Source: Myxococcales bacterium
GTDB taxonomy: Bacteria > Myxococcota_A > Polyangia > Nannocystales > Nannocystaceae
Length of the DNA stretch: 64,000 nt
NCBI GenBank assembly: GCA_014240065.1
Contig: JAAZXR010000004.1
Span: 33,900 to 97,899, forward strand
Direction of reading: 5' to 3'
Below are positions 8,085 through 16,620 of this stretch, one piece after another; the stretch's first letter is position 1; the number at the start of each line of letters is the position of its first letter. A model generated the notes under the pieces. It was not told the DNA's origin. It was given only the letters and a program-made list of their open reading frames with translations, and did no database searches. Position numbers and translations under genes: made by a program.

Positions 8085-9239
8085 CTACGAGATCACATCG
8101 AGGCGCCGGCGGGGGCGATCGACGTACGTGAATTGCTCTCCCTTAAAGTCGCGAAAAATCCAACGATCCCCGTCCACTCGCACCACTCTGTCAGGCGAAA
8201 GCGTCACTTTTCCTCCGCCGCCCGGCAAATCCACGGCGAACTGTGGGATCGCGAGTCCGCTGACTCTCCCCCGCAGGGCGTCGAGGATCGCGAGCCCCGT
8301 CGCGATGGGCGTGCGCAAGTGGGCGGTGCCGGCGACAGGATCGCACTGGAACATATAGTAGGGCCGGCATCGGTGGCGCACGAGCCAGCGATTCAAGCGT
8401 TCCACGATCATCGCGTCGTCGTTGATCCCCGCGAGCAGCACCATCTGATTTCCTACATTGAACCCGGCGTCGGCCAAGCGATTGAGCGCTTCGCCTGCCT
8501 CCGGCGTGCACTCGCTCGGATGGTTGAAGTGGGTGCTCACAAAAATCGGATGGAACGCCCGCAGCCGCTGCAACAGCGCCGACGTCAGACGGAACGGCAA
8601 GGTCACCGGGTTGCGAGTACACAGCCGGATCACCTCCACCGAGCTCACCGCCCGGACCATCTCCACCACGCGAACGAGCTTGTCGTCGGACAGGCTCAGG
8701 GGATCCCCGCCAGACAGCAGCACGTCCTTGATCTTGGGCGTCGCGCGCAGATAGTCCACGGCCGCCTCAAGCTCCGCCGCGGCCGGCGCGGAGGCGACGT
8801 CCCCAACCTTCCGCTGTCGCGTGCAGTGCCGGCAATACACGGGGCAAGAGTGGCTCACGTACATCAGCGCGCGATCCGGGTATCGATGGGAGAGGATCGG
8901 CACGGGGCTGTGCTCCTCTTCGGCGAGCGGATCTCTCATATCCCATGGCTCCCTCTCAAGCTCCGCCGCCAGCGGCACCGCCTGACGTCGCACCGGGCAC
9001 CGGGCGTCCCCAAACAGCGAAAGATAATAGGGGGTCACCGCCATCGGGAACGCCTCCGCGCGCCCTCGGAGCCCCCGGCGTTCCGATTCGGTGAGCGCGA
9101 TCAGCTCCCCGAGGTGCTCCTCGCTCGTCACCCGATGGCGAAGTTGCCACCGCCAGTCCCGCCACGTCGCCTCGTCCACGTCGCGCCACGCGGGATGCCG
9201 CGGAGTGCGATGGGCGCCGGGGTCGAGGGCTCCGTCCAT
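8085..9239 (-). CDS. kamA: KamA-family radical SAM aminomutase (lysine 2,3-aminomutase-like)
   Basis: 384 residues from ATG 9239; a longer frame from 9269 is less likely because a TACATT -10 box lies 7 bases before 9239. The radical SAM cluster motif is CPVYCRHCTR (CxxxCxxC), followed by the SAM-binding stretch VLLSGGDPLSLSD. Near the C-terminus FAVDLPGGGGK carries the lysine expected to bind PLP. Known members convert L-alpha-lysine to beta-lysine or beta-lysylate elongation factor P (EpmB). Free-lysine and EpmB-type enzymes cannot be separated from sequence reading, and no epmA or efp gene is nearby. The protein is cytoplasmic. It heads the minus-strand run that continues into the envelope genes, although a 123-base gap separates it from the next gene. 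Confidence 0.92.
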   Translation of the reverse strand: MDGALDPGAHRTPRHPAWRDVDEATWRDWRWQLRHRVTSEEHLGELIALTESERRGLRGRAEAFPMAVTPYYLSLFGDARCPVRRQAVPLAAELEREPWDMRDPLAEEEHSPVPILSHRYPDRALMYVSHSCPVYCRHCTRQRKVGDVASAPAAAELEAAVDYLRATPKIKDVLLSGGDPLSLSDDKLVRVVEMVRAVSSVEVIRLCTRNPVTLPFRLTSALLQRLRAFHPIFVSTHFNHPSECTPEAGEALNRLADAGFNVGNQMVLLAGINDDAMIVERLNRWLVRHRCRPYYMFQCDPVAGTAHLRTPIATGLAILDALRGRVSGLAIPQFAVDLPGGGGKVTLSPDRVVRVDGDRWIFRDFKGEQFTYVDRPRRRLDVIS

Positions 9240-9246
9240 GGTCGCG

Positions 9247-9252
9247 AATGTA
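9247..9252 (-). promoter_or_regulatory. Candidate -10 box (TACATT) of kamA
   Basis: TACATT on the minus strand ends 7 bases before ATG 9239. It supports that start over the upstream in-frame one and suggests a leaderless transcript. Confidence 0.5.
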
Positions 9253-9283
9253 CGCGGGACCCCCCGCAAAGATCAATCTCTAC

Positions 9284-10285
9284 TTAACCCCTCGACCCCG
9301 ACGCGCGCAGCGCAGGAAACGAGACCCGCACCTCGTTCATGGATGGTCGCTGCTCATGGGAACCCAGCGAGATGTCGCCGCCCATCCCCAAGGCCAAGCT
9401 CCGCGCGTGATCCAGCGCTGTTCGAGGTGACGATCCAGGCGCGGAGAGGTCCTCCTCCAAGATCGCCGCGAACTCTTGGTCGGTCAGCGGCAGCCCTTCG
9501 TCCCACACCCCGAGATCCACGTAGGGCTCCACGGCGTCAAGTTGCAGCGCCATCCGGCGCCCGCCCCCCGTCCGCGTACGGGTGAATGCGTTCAGCACCA
9601 GGGCGAGGATCAGTTGTCTAGACATCCCCAGGTCAGCACCGATCACGAGCGAGGCGGTGTCACAATGCACCGCGAGCTCAACGCCAGCGAGTACGGGCTC
9701 CAGCGCGCGGCACATCTCGTTCGCGACCACGACCATGTCCACCGCGTGTTCGGTCGCCGCCAACGGGACCGGCCACGAGAGTAACTCCTTGAGCCGAGCC
9801 ATGTCGGGCCGGGCGTCCTCAACAACCTCCGCGCCCCCCGAGTCTTTCTCCGCTGCTCGAGCTGCGCCTGCGACGGCGACGTCCTCTGGGCACAGAGAGT
9901 AGAGCCTGGTCATGAGCGCCAACCGATCCACCAGACTCCCCGCGATCACCGGGGTGAACGTCTCCGTGGAGATCATGCAGAGGACAAGCGGGGGCTCGTC
10001 GTCGATACAAAATGGGAGGGCGTGCACCCCCGCCAACGGCAATTCACCGTCTTCGCGCTCCACCACACGCCGCCTGGTGGGCGCCGATTCCGAAGCCGCC
10101 TCCCACGTCGACGCCCCAAACTCCTGGGCGTCGATCTTCGCTCCAACCGACCATCGCGCCCGCCCCTGAGCATTGGCACGCAGCACGCGGCCGGTCTGCG
10201 TACACACCAGCGACATCGACTGAGGCATCCGCTCAAGAACATCGAACGCTGCGGCGACGGCTTCCAGGCTCGCGGATTCCTTCAC
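9284..10285 (-). CDS. PAS and degenerate HATPase-like signalling protein
   Basis: 333 residues from GTG 10285, with GAGGAG 9 bases upstream. Residues about 12-110 resemble a PAS fold (MSLVCTQTGRVLRANAQGRA). Residues about 170-325 resemble a histidine-kinase ATPase domain: LILALVLNAFTRT matches the N box, DLGVWDEGLPL the G1 region, and SLALGMGGDISLGS a weak G2. No phosphoacceptor histidine with the usual H-box context is visible, and the glycine lid is poor. It looks like a kinase-derived sensor that may not autophosphorylate. It is followed by kamA with a 44-base gap and preceded, 13 bases away, by the HExxH protein gene, so the pair is probably cotranscribed. Confidence 0.7.
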   Translation of the reverse strand: MKESASLEAVAAAFDVLERMPQSMSLVCTQTGRVLRANAQGRARWSVGAKIDAQEFGASTWEAASESAPTRRRVVEREDGELPLAGVHALPFCIDDEPPLVLCMISTETFTPVIAGSLVDRLALMTRLYSLCPEDVAVAGAARAAEKDSGGAEVVEDARPDMARLKELLSWPVPLAATEHAVDMVVVANEMCRALEPVLAGVELAVHCDTASLVIGADLGMSRQLILALVLNAFTRTRTGGGRRMALQLDAVEPYVDLGVWDEGLPLTDQEFAAILEEDLSAPGSSPRTALDHARSLALGMGGDISLGSHEQRPSMNEVRVSFPALRASGSRG

Positions 10286-10298
10286 CGGGTAGATCTCC

Positions 10299-10988
10299 TC
10301 ACGGGATCTTGACCATTCTCACATCATCCACCATCGAATACCTCAACCACAGCTCATGTACTTCGTACCGCACTTGAATGTCCCGTTCCAGCAATACACC
10401 TATTCGCCCCATCCACTCGGCGAGCTTTGCATACAGGTAGTCACATTTCCGCACCAAGTAATCGGCTTCCGAGCCCAGAAATGTGTCGATGGATTGTCGA
10501 AAAGAACCCAGATCGATTTCCGCTTGATAAAAGACCGGCTGAATCTCAATCTGCTCCGCGAACCAAGCGTCAACCGCGGCGTTGAGCTCCTTCGAATCGA
10601 GCTGCGCGCCACGCTCGATCCACAGCCGCGCGAGGACCGAACAACTCAGCGCGCAGCACACAAGCTCTTCTGCGAGCACCCGCCGCCCCTCGGCCGTCTC
10701 CGGGTCGTAGGGAATGGCGGAGTAGTCGAGGCCGTGATCGTCGTCGAGTCGATTCGCAAACAGCAGATGTCCGACCTCGTGTGCCAGGTTCGGGATCCCT
10801 TCCACAGCGACCCTGTGAGTCCACAGATGCAGACCGGATGGGTCCACCAGGCGGACACTATTTTCGGCGTGCGCGTCGAGCACGACCTGCCCACCTAACG
10901 CGGTGAAAACGCGGGCCAAGGCGCGGCCGGAGCCCTCCCAAGGGCCCGACTCCGGGGGCATCGCGGTGTCCGCTGCGGCATCTCGCAT
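10299..10988 (-). CDS. HExxH-motif protein, putative zinc metallopeptidase
   Basis: 229 residues from ATG 10988, chosen because GGAGG lies about 8 bases upstream; a TTG at 11030 would add 14 residues. The notable motif is NLAHEVGHLLFAN (HEVGH, about residues 83-87), followed about 40 residues later by EELVCCALSC, which could supply a glutamate third ligand. This resembles compact ImmA/IrrE-type or minimal gluzincin proteases. The C-terminal third is helical and rich in aromatic and acidic residues. There is no signal peptide, so it is probably cytoplasmic. It is divergent from the Ser/Thr kinase gene across 95 bases and cotranscribed with the degenerate kinase-like gene, a context consistent with a regulatory protease. 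Protease activity is inferred from the motif only. Confidence 0.7.
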   Translation of the reverse strand: MRDAAADTAMPPESGPWEGSGRALARVFTALGGQVVLDAHAENSVRLVDPSGLHLWTHRVAVEGIPNLAHEVGHLLFANRLDDDHGLDYSAIPYDPETAEGRRVLAEELVCCALSCSVLARLWIERGAQLDSKELNAAVDAWFAEQIEIQPVFYQAEIDLGSFRQSIDTFLGSEADYLVRKCDYLYAKLAEWMGRIGVLLERDIQVRYEVHELWLRYSMVDDVRMVKIP

Positions 10989-11067
10989 CTCGACGCCTCC
11001 ACGGTATCTCCAAACGACCAAATCCGCCAAGCTGGCCTTAGAACGGCGTGTTTCACGCTTTTGCTGC

Positions 11068-11073
11068 TACAAT
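11068..11073 (+). promoter_or_regulatory. Candidate -10 box (TACAAT) of Ser/Thr kinase gene
   Basis: TACAAT, one mismatch from TATAAT, ends 10 bases before ATG 11084. The leader would be only about 4 bases. No convincing -35 is visible. Confidence 0.55.
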
Positions 11074-11083
11074 CCCCCCACCC

Positions 11084-12547
11084 ATGTCGGCCTTCCTTCA
11101 GCGGCGCGCGTTCCGGCTCGGACGATTCGACGTCGTCCGGCGGATCGCCAGCGGCGGCATGGCCACGGTCTACCGCGCCCGCAAGCGGGGCCGCGGCGGA
11201 TTCAAGCGAGACGTCGCCTTGAAAGTCATCCATCCGCATCTCTCCTCCATCGACGGCTTCATGGCCCGGCTCGTGGACGAGGCCAGCGTCGCCTCGCGGA
11301 TCCACCACCCGAACGTGTGCGCCGTCGTCGATATTGACGCCGCTCGCGGGTACCACTTCTTGGTGCTTGAGCTCATCGATGGCGTCACGATCCGTCAAGC
11401 ACAAAACTTCTCGCATACGCCGATGGTGATGCCCGCCGAAGAGGCCGCGCGAGTCATCGCAGACGCCGCTCGAGGGCTGGCAGCCCTCCACGCGCTGCTC
11501 GACGACGAGGGCAGATCTCTTGAGGTTGTGCACCGGGACATCAGCCCCCACAACCTCATGCTCGACAAGGGGGGGCGCACGGTCCTCATCGACCTTGGGC
11601 TCGCCGCGGCCCGCGACCGTATGGGGCACACCCAAACAGGCGTGCTCGTGGGCAAGCTCCCATACATGAGCCCGGAGCAGACCCGCCTCGGCCGACTCGA
11701 CCCGCGCAGCGACATCTTCAGCCTGGGGGCGGTGCTCTTCGAGTTGATGACCGGGGCCCCGCCGTTCGGAGACGAGCACACGCCCGACACGCTCTCAAAC
11801 TTGCGCGCGTGCGACAACGAACTGCTGCGAGGAATCCTCGACAACAACCGTTCTCCTCGGTGGATCACCGACGTCATCCTCGGCTGTCTTCACGCGTCCC
11901 CTGCAGACCGCTATCAAGACGCGGCCGCCCTCGCGACGGATCTCGAGGTGGGGATTCATCAGACGGGAATCGCAGAGCAGACGATCCGCTCACGAATCGC
12001 CGGCCGAGCCGAAGACACCCAAAAAGCCTATGGCACCGGGGAGCGACTCGACGAGCTGCCGCCGGCGATCTACGCGCCTCTTCGACGCACCCGCCCCTTC
12101 CACACAGCGCTCGCGCTCGTCGGAGTCCTCGCGATCGCTGGACTCTCCATCGTCACGTTGACCAGCAAACGCGCGAGCGTCCGTGAGTCGGCGACCGTCG
12201 GGGGGCCGCAGACCTCCGACATGACCGCGACCCCTGAGGACGTCGGCAAGGCGCAGAGCGTGCGCCAAGCCCCCGCCCCTCGCAAAGACGCGGATCAGAG
12301 CGCGCCGTCAACCCCGGCTCCAGGCAGCGCCGACCCGGCGGACGACGATTCCACCGCCGACGGCTCGGAACAGGAGATGCCGCCCGGCGAGTCGGCGGCA
12401 GACGATTCCACCACCGGCGCAGAGCTAGAACAGCCCCCCGCCGAACCGGCAAGAGCGAAATCTGCTGCTGGGAAGAAAAAGCGCCGCGCGCGTCGAAAGT
12501 CACGATCGCCCCGCGCGCCCAAGTTAAAGGTTAATCCGTACGAATGA
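11084..12547 (+). CDS. Membrane-anchored Hanks-type Ser/Thr protein kinase
   Basis: 487 residues from ATG 11084. Kinase domain about 15-280: glycine loop IASGGMATVYRARK, the ATP lysine in VALKVIHPH, the catalytic loop VHRDISPHNLML, and the APE-equivalent MSPEQ. The magnesium motif is DLG (LIDLGLAAARD) instead of DFG; Asp is retained, so activity remains plausible. A single membrane segment follows at about 338-360 (ALALVGVLAIAGLSIVTL). The C-terminal extracytoplasmic part is low-complexity, acidic and proline-rich, ending in a Lys/Arg-rich stretch. The stop overlaps the next start (ATGA), so the next gene is translationally coupled. HRDxSPxN kinases of this kind are abundant in myxobacteria. 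Confidence 0.92.
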   Translation: MSAFLQRRAFRLGRFDVVRRIASGGMATVYRARKRGRGGFKRDVALKVIHPHLSSIDGFMARLVDEASVASRIHHPNVCAVVDIDAARGYHFLVLELIDGVTIRQAQNFSHTPMVMPAEEAARVIADAARGLAALHALLDDEGRSLEVVHRDISPHNLMLDKGGRTVLIDLGLAAARDRMGHTQTGVLVGKLPYMSPEQTRLGRLDPRSDIFSLGAVLFELMTGAPPFGDEHTPDTLSNLRACDNELLRGILDNNRSPRWITDVILGCLHASPADRYQDAAALATDLEVGIHQTGIAEQTIRSRIAGRAEDTQKAYGTGERLDELPPAIYAPLRRTRPFHTALALVGVLAIAGLSIVTLTSKRASVRESATVGGPQTSDMTATPEDVGKAQSVRQAPAPRKDADQSAPSTPAPGSADPADDDSTADGSEQEMPPGESAADDSTTGAELEQPPAEPARAKSAAGKKKRRARRKSRSPRAPKLKVNPYE

Positions 12548-13440
12548 CCGTGATGTTTGGGGCCGTCGTCGTAGCCTTGTCGCTCGCCTCCGCTGGACTC
12601 GACCCCCCCCAAGTCTCTCCTCCGGTGCGCGAGCAGGCCTCCGCCCGATTTACCGCCGCGGTCGAAGCGTTCGCTGTGAAGGACTATTCGCAGGCCGCGG
12701 AGGACTTCGCCGAGGCGAACGCCCTGGCCTCCCATCCCAACACCATGATCAACCTCGCGCTCGCCTTGGAGCAGCTCGGAGACCTCTCCGGCGCGTGGTG
12801 GGTCCTCACGCGCGCGACGAGACGATTCAGCGACGAACCGCGCTCGCTCAAGCTCGCCAACAAGGAGCTGCGAAGCCTCGCGTCACGGACCTTCTTGATC
12901 CACCTCCAAGCCCCCTCCTCCGCGCGAGTCTGCGTCGATGGCGTGCGGATCCCACAGGATCCCGCGGGGGATTACCGCATGGCCCTCCCGCCAGGTGCAC
13001 ACACGGTGCGCGTCGGTGATGTGCGGCTCGGCGTCGACGGCGAAGCCGGCACGGAGCGCGTCCTGGGATTCGAGCGAATCGAAGAGCTGCTCGTGCCGCT
13101 CGAGCGAAGAGCTGTCACCGCGATGGCGGCGAGCGCGGCCGGCCTGGCTGCCTTGAGTACCGGGCTCGCGCTCGGCGCCGTCGCTGCGCATGGATCCCCG
13201 CGCACGCGGGCAGGCCTCGGCTACAGCGCGGCGGCTGTCGGTGTCGCCGCGACTGGCACGGCCATCGCGCTCGCCGTGCGCGCACGCAATCCAGAGCGAC
13301 GAGCCCAGCGTGCGTCGGAGCGCCGAGAGGTCGAGCCGTGCGCCCCGTTCATCGACCCGGAGCTCGCCGGACAGCCCACGGGGCTCCAGCCAAAACCTGG
13401 CCCGTTCACGGACGCGGCCTCCAGCGGACCCGCGAGCTAG
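12544..13440 (+). CDS. Exported TPR/PEGA-like protein coupled to the kinase
   Basis: 298 residues. ATG 12544 overlaps the kinase stop by four bases. A short signal-like N-terminus (VMFGAVVVALSLASAG) is followed by a TPR-like region (about 30-110, with AAVEAFAVKDYSQAAEDFAEA and MINLALALEQLGDLSGAW). A PEGA-like beta domain follows (about 118-180, ARVCVDGVRIP, LPPGAHTVRVGDV). Two hydrophobic segments (about 182-205 and 218-240) form a hairpin, and the tail is basic and proline-rich. TPR plus PEGA plus a membrane hairpin is a common layout of kinase-linked proteins in myxobacteria. The coupling suggests a partner or substrate of the kinase, which is inferred. Confidence 0.75.
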   Translation: MTVMFGAVVVALSLASAGLDPPQVSPPVREQASARFTAAVEAFAVKDYSQAAEDFAEANALASHPNTMINLALALEQLGDLSGAWWVLTRATRRFSDEPRSLKLANKELRSLASRTFLIHLQAPSSARVCVDGVRIPQDPAGDYRMALPPGAHTVRVGDVRLGVDGEAGTERVLGFERIEELLVPLERRAVTAMAASAAGLAALSTGLALGAVAAHGSPRTRAGLGYSAAAVGVAATGTAIALAVRARNPERRAQRASERREVEPCAPFIDPELAGQPTGLQPKPGPFTDAASSGPAS

Positions 13441-14180
13441 AACCGCAGCTGCGCGGTGGTTCCGAGGTAGGTGCGGGACACCGCGGGCTGGACTCGGAGG
13501 CGCTTGCGTTGGGTTTCGCCCACGATGATCATGGCGATGCCCCCACCCAATATCAGCCCGCCCGGTATCGCCATGGTGGCCGCGGCGCGGTCACGCGCAT
13601 CGGTGAAACAGTTATTCCCCGCTCCGAACGCGCAGCTGTCAGAGAACCGCATGGCGAGGCCACCAGCGATGAGCACGCCCCCAGCGACCACTCCGACGAT
13701 CCCGGCGCGGACCCAACCTCGAGCCCGCCGAGCATCGAGCGCTCGCTCCTCAGCGTCAGCACCGGCGAGGTCCCTCAAGGCGGCGACGACCGCTGCCCCT
13801 GTGGTCGGGCCGAGCACTTCGGGCTCCGACCGCGTCCGAGATGACGGCCACTCGGGAACCTCCTCGTCCGTGAGCAGCGGGTCGGGAGGAGGACTCCAGG
13901 GCGCCGCGCTCGCGGGGCGCGACGCCGACTCGGCCGCAGCGACGGGGGCGGGAGCATCGGGAGGCGCCAGCGCCACGGCTGCGTCGCCTCCCTCGGCTCG
14001 CTCCGGTGCCTCGGTTCCAGGTCCACGGGCGCCGCGCGGCGCCTCGGCGGGGTTTTGGGCCAGGGACTCCGCCGCTTCCTCCGCCGGCGCGGATGCCCAC
14101 GCCGGGCGACCGGACGCGAATAACACCGCGCAGGCGGTCACCGTCAGACGCAGAACCGAGGACGCCACGCTCACCGTCAT
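13437..14180 (-). CDS. Exported proline/alanine-rich protein with membrane hairpin
   Basis: 247 residues from ATG 14180; the longer frame to 14384 is unlikely because 14180 overlaps the upstream stop as ATGA and is followed by a proper signal peptide (LRLTVTACAVLFASGRPAWA). Residues 30-140 are low-complexity Ala/Pro/Glu. Two hydrophobic segments, about 165-185 (AGIVGVVAGGVLIAGGLAM) and 208-228 (AIPGGLILGGGIAMIIVG), are separated by a loop with two cysteines (SDSCAFGAGNNCFTD). The overall plan resembles the C-terminal half of the kinase-coupled protein encoded convergently next door. Its stop shares a CTAG palindrome with that gene's stop. Function unknown. Confidence 0.7.
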   Translation of the reverse strand: MTVSVASSVLRLTVTACAVLFASGRPAWASAPAEEAAESLAQNPAEAPRGARGPGTEAPERAEGGDAAVALAPPDAPAPVAAAESASRPASAAPWSPPPDPLLTDEEVPEWPSSRTRSEPEVLGPTTGAAVVAALRDLAGADAEERALDARRARGWVRAGIVGVVAGGVLIAGGLAMRFSDSCAFGAGNNCFTDARDRAAATMAIPGGLILGGGIAMIIVGETQRKRLRVQPAVSRTYLGTTAQLRF

Positions 14181-15268
14181 CGCGCCGTCCAGCTTCCGCG
14201 GTCTCGCTCGATAATTCGATCCGCCTGCACCGAGCCCGCCGGGGAACGAGCGGCCCACGCCATCTGCGAAGTCGCCCGAGCGCCGTAGCCCCGCTTCGAA
14301 ATTGCGATCACGCCGACCCCCTCGTCGCGCCCGATATTCCACGTCGCCCTGCGAATGGACTCGTCGGGGTGAAGCCCGGCGCACATCAAATCGTAGACGG
14401 CTGACGCGACATGCTCACGGATGATCGCCTCGCCCTTGCCCGTCGCCGCGACCGCGCCGCACGGCCCCGCGAACAACCCTTGACCGTATTGCGGCACGTC
14501 TCCCACGCGGCCGAGCAGCGCCGTCGACGTCCCCCCGGTGGACAACGCGGCCGCATACCGCCCCTCACTGTCTCGCGCGATCACCCCCACCGTGTCCTTG
14601 GTGTCCTCGGTGACCTCCGCGCCGGACGCTGCCGGAGTGAGGGCGAGCGCGTCCGCGTACGGGAGCTCAAAGTTCCACAGCCGCTCCCACGAAGGATCGG
14701 GGCCGCCACGGGCGACCAGCGCCCGCGCGAGCTTCGCACGCGCCCTCTCACTCGCCTCGGCGCCCGCCTCGAGGCCGAGGGTTTGGCCGAGGGCGCGGGC
14801 GCCCTCGCCGGCGATCAGCAGATGAGGCGATGACGCCACGGCCTCCGCGAGCAAAATCGGGTTTTTAACGCCCCGGGCGCCGGCCACCGCGCCGAAGTCG
14901 CCCGTCCAGTCCATGATCGCCGCGTCGCACTCCACCGTCGTTCCGTCGAGCCGCACGTTCGCCCCCGTCCCCGCGTTGAATCGCTCATCATCCTCCATGA
15001 CCATCGCCCCCGCGATCACCGAACGCTTCGCGTCCCCTCCCCCCTCGAGCACCTCCCACGCGCGCCCCGCGGCCTCCGCGACGGCATGGGAGCGAGAAGC
15101 TGGAGACCCCTGCCCTCCGTGCGCCACCACCACGGGGCCGCCATCTGATCGCGCCTGCGCGGTCCGCCGCTCCCACGACACCGGCGCGGGGAGCTCACCG
15201 AAGGAGCTGCGCTCTTGACCGCACCCGGCGATCAGCACAGCGAACAACATTGGCAACGCCGCGCGCAT
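14177..15268 (-). CDS. Isoaspartyl peptidase/L-asparaginase, lipoprotein form
   Basis: 363 residues from ATG 15268, chosen because it begins a lipoprotein signal (MRAALPMLFAVLIAGCGQ) that the longer frame would bury. This is the Ntn-hydrolase family of plant-type asparaginases: PVVVAHGGQGSP near the start, ERFNAGTGANVRLDG, then the autocleavage site before Thr in EDTKDTVGVIARDSEG. The new N-terminal threonine would be the nucleophile. STGGTS and GCGAVAATGKGE-like loops follow. Family members cleave isoaspartyl dipeptides or asparagine. A lipid-anchored, exported form is unusual but recurs in envelope-rich bacteria. The downstream gene is coupled by a 4-base overlap. Confidence 0.9.
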   Translation of the reverse strand: MRAALPMLFAVLIAGCGQERSSFGELPAPVSWERRTAQARSDGGPVVVAHGGQGSPASRSHAVAEAAGRAWEVLEGGGDAKRSVIAGAMVMEDDERFNAGTGANVRLDGTTVECDAAIMDWTGDFGAVAGARGVKNPILLAEAVASSPHLLIAGEGARALGQTLGLEAGAEASERARAKLARALVARGGPDPSWERLWNFELPYADALALTPAASGAEVTEDTKDTVGVIARDSEGRYAAALSTGGTSTALLGRVGDVPQYGQGLFAGPCGAVAATGKGEAIIREHVASAVYDLMCAGLHPDESIRRATWNIGRDEGVGVIAISKRGYGARATSQMAWAARSPAGSVQADRIIERDRGSWTAR

Positions 15269-15341
15269 GGCGTTACTTTGCCCTTTCCGACGCCGGTTGG
15301 GAAGGGCTTGCAATCCGCGCGAGTCCTCGCGACGCTCTGTT

Positions 15342-16565
15342 ATGCGGCGTTTTGGGCAGCGGGTCGTAGAGTTCATCATCGCCGCCGCAGCTGTGGTCGC
15401 CGCGAGCGTCACCCCCGCGAACGCGGCGAGCGACGCGCCCCGCTGCGACCCCCCGCTGCTCTCTTTCGGTGCCGGCGCTCCCGTCGTCATCCTCGACATC
15501 TACTTCGATCCGGCGGCGCCGCGAGCCGCCGGGATCCCACGCGCCGCGCGAGCGCTCACCGCAGCGCGCAAGCGATGGCTCTCGGTTCGGCTCAAGCCGC
15601 TGGTCCGTCGATCTGACAGCGCCTCCTCTCGGCGCCTCGTCTCGGAGGCGCTCGTCTCGGTCTCCGCGCGCGGGCGCGTCGACGCCGCCCTGCGGTGGGC
15701 GCAGGGGCGCGCCGCCGACGTGATGACCGCTCATATCGAAGACCCCGACCGCCGGCGCAGCGTGGCGCAGGCGCTGGGCGTGGACCGTGAAATCATCACC
15801 CCCAACGGCGACTCCATGCGATGTGCGAGCGCGCTGTTGGCGGATCATGCGGCGCAGCTGCGCGCGCTGTTGATCGAGCAGCACATCCTACCCAGCGACG
15901 CACGCGGCAGGCTCCCGTTCGCGGTGATTCGTGGCGCCCGAGGGACCGTCGCCGCCGCGAGCGTCGACTCGGACTTGGCCAGGCTCGGTGGCCTCCTCGA
16001 CCGAGCCCATCAGCGGTCGCGCCGCGAGAGCGCTCACCCCGAGCTCGCGCCGCGCGGGGCGACCGGCGCCCGCGACGCCGCGCGCCTCGGCGCAGCGCGA
16101 GCAGAGCTTGAACTGACGAGCCCTCACGCGCGTCATCACGTCGAGGTCGTCGTCACTGGTGAGCGCTTCGACGAGAGCGTTGAACGCGTCCGCTTCGCCC
16201 TCCGAGTGCGGGCGCAGGCGCTCGGCGACGTGAGCTTGACGATCGACGCGTGGGGGGCGACCGGCGCGGCGGAGCTGCTGCGGAGGCGCGCGTGCCAGGC
16301 TGTCGCCGCGGGTCGGGTGTTGGACTACGCCCGCTACCTCGCGACACCCACCGTCGAGCGGGGAGCGCCACACATGCGCGCTCTGATCGAAGACCTCGAC
16401 ACTCCGGCCATGGGCGCGGCGCCGTGTCCCTCCCAGCGCAGAGCCGTCGGCCCGCCGCCGGGGCTCCGCATCAACAGCGTGATCATCCCCCCAGGAGATA
16501 TGGAGGCGGCGCGGGGCGCCCTCCGGCGCCCGCTCGCCGTCGATTACCTGATCGCGCTGCCGTGA
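15342..16565 (+). CDS. Exported hypothetical protein
   Basis: 407 residues from ATG 15342; the frame opens at 15267 but residues before 15342 do not resemble a leader. The signal peptide is RVVEFIIAAAAVVAASVTPANAA. The mature protein opens with GAGAPVVILDIYFDPAAP, which recalls the first strand of a thioredoxin fold, but the CxxC site is missing. It continues as a helical, arginine-rich sequence with occasional cysteines (DSMRCASALLADH, RRRACQAVAAGRV, APCPSQRR). I do not recognise a family. It is divergent from the asparaginase gene (73 bases) and 55 bases ahead of the PP2C gene, with a separate -10 box for the latter. Confidence 0.7.
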   Translation: MRRFGQRVVEFIIAAAAVVAASVTPANAASDAPRCDPPLLSFGAGAPVVILDIYFDPAAPRAAGIPRAARALTAARKRWLSVRLKPLVRRSDSASSRRLVSEALVSVSARGRVDAALRWAQGRAADVMTAHIEDPDRRRSVAQALGVDREIITPNGDSMRCASALLADHAAQLRALLIEQHILPSDARGRLPFAVIRGARGTVAAASVDSDLARLGGLLDRAHQRSRRESAHPELAPRGATGARDAARLGAARAELELTSPHARHHVEVVVTGERFDESVERVRFALRVRAQALGDVSLTIDAWGATGAAELLRRRACQAVAAGRVLDYARYLATPTVERGAPHMRALIEDLDTPAMGAAPCPSQRRAVGPPPGLRINSVIIPPGDMEAARGALRRPLAVDYLIALP

Positions 16566-16592
16566 CCGCGCGACATGGTCCGCCGATTGCAC

Positions 16593-16598
16593 TACACT
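16593..16598 (+). promoter_or_regulatory. Candidate -10 box (TACACT) of PP2C-cNBD gene
   Basis: TACACT lies 22 bases before ATG 16621. The leader between them holds GGGAG, a usable ribosome-binding site about 7 bases before the start. No -35 of good quality was seen. Confidence 0.4.
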
Positions 16599-16620
16599 GC
16601 GAACACCGCGGGAGTGGTCC

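Noticed and set aside
8055..9287. 410-residue open frame antisense to kamA
   Set aside because: Antisense to a gene with complete radical SAM motifs; the arginine-, histidine- and proline-rich translation is typical of GC-driven shadow frames.
15342..16565. Thioredoxin-fold oxidoreductase call for the exported protein
   Set aside because: The first strand resembles such folds, but no CxxC or cis-Pro context is visible, so the name is not justified.
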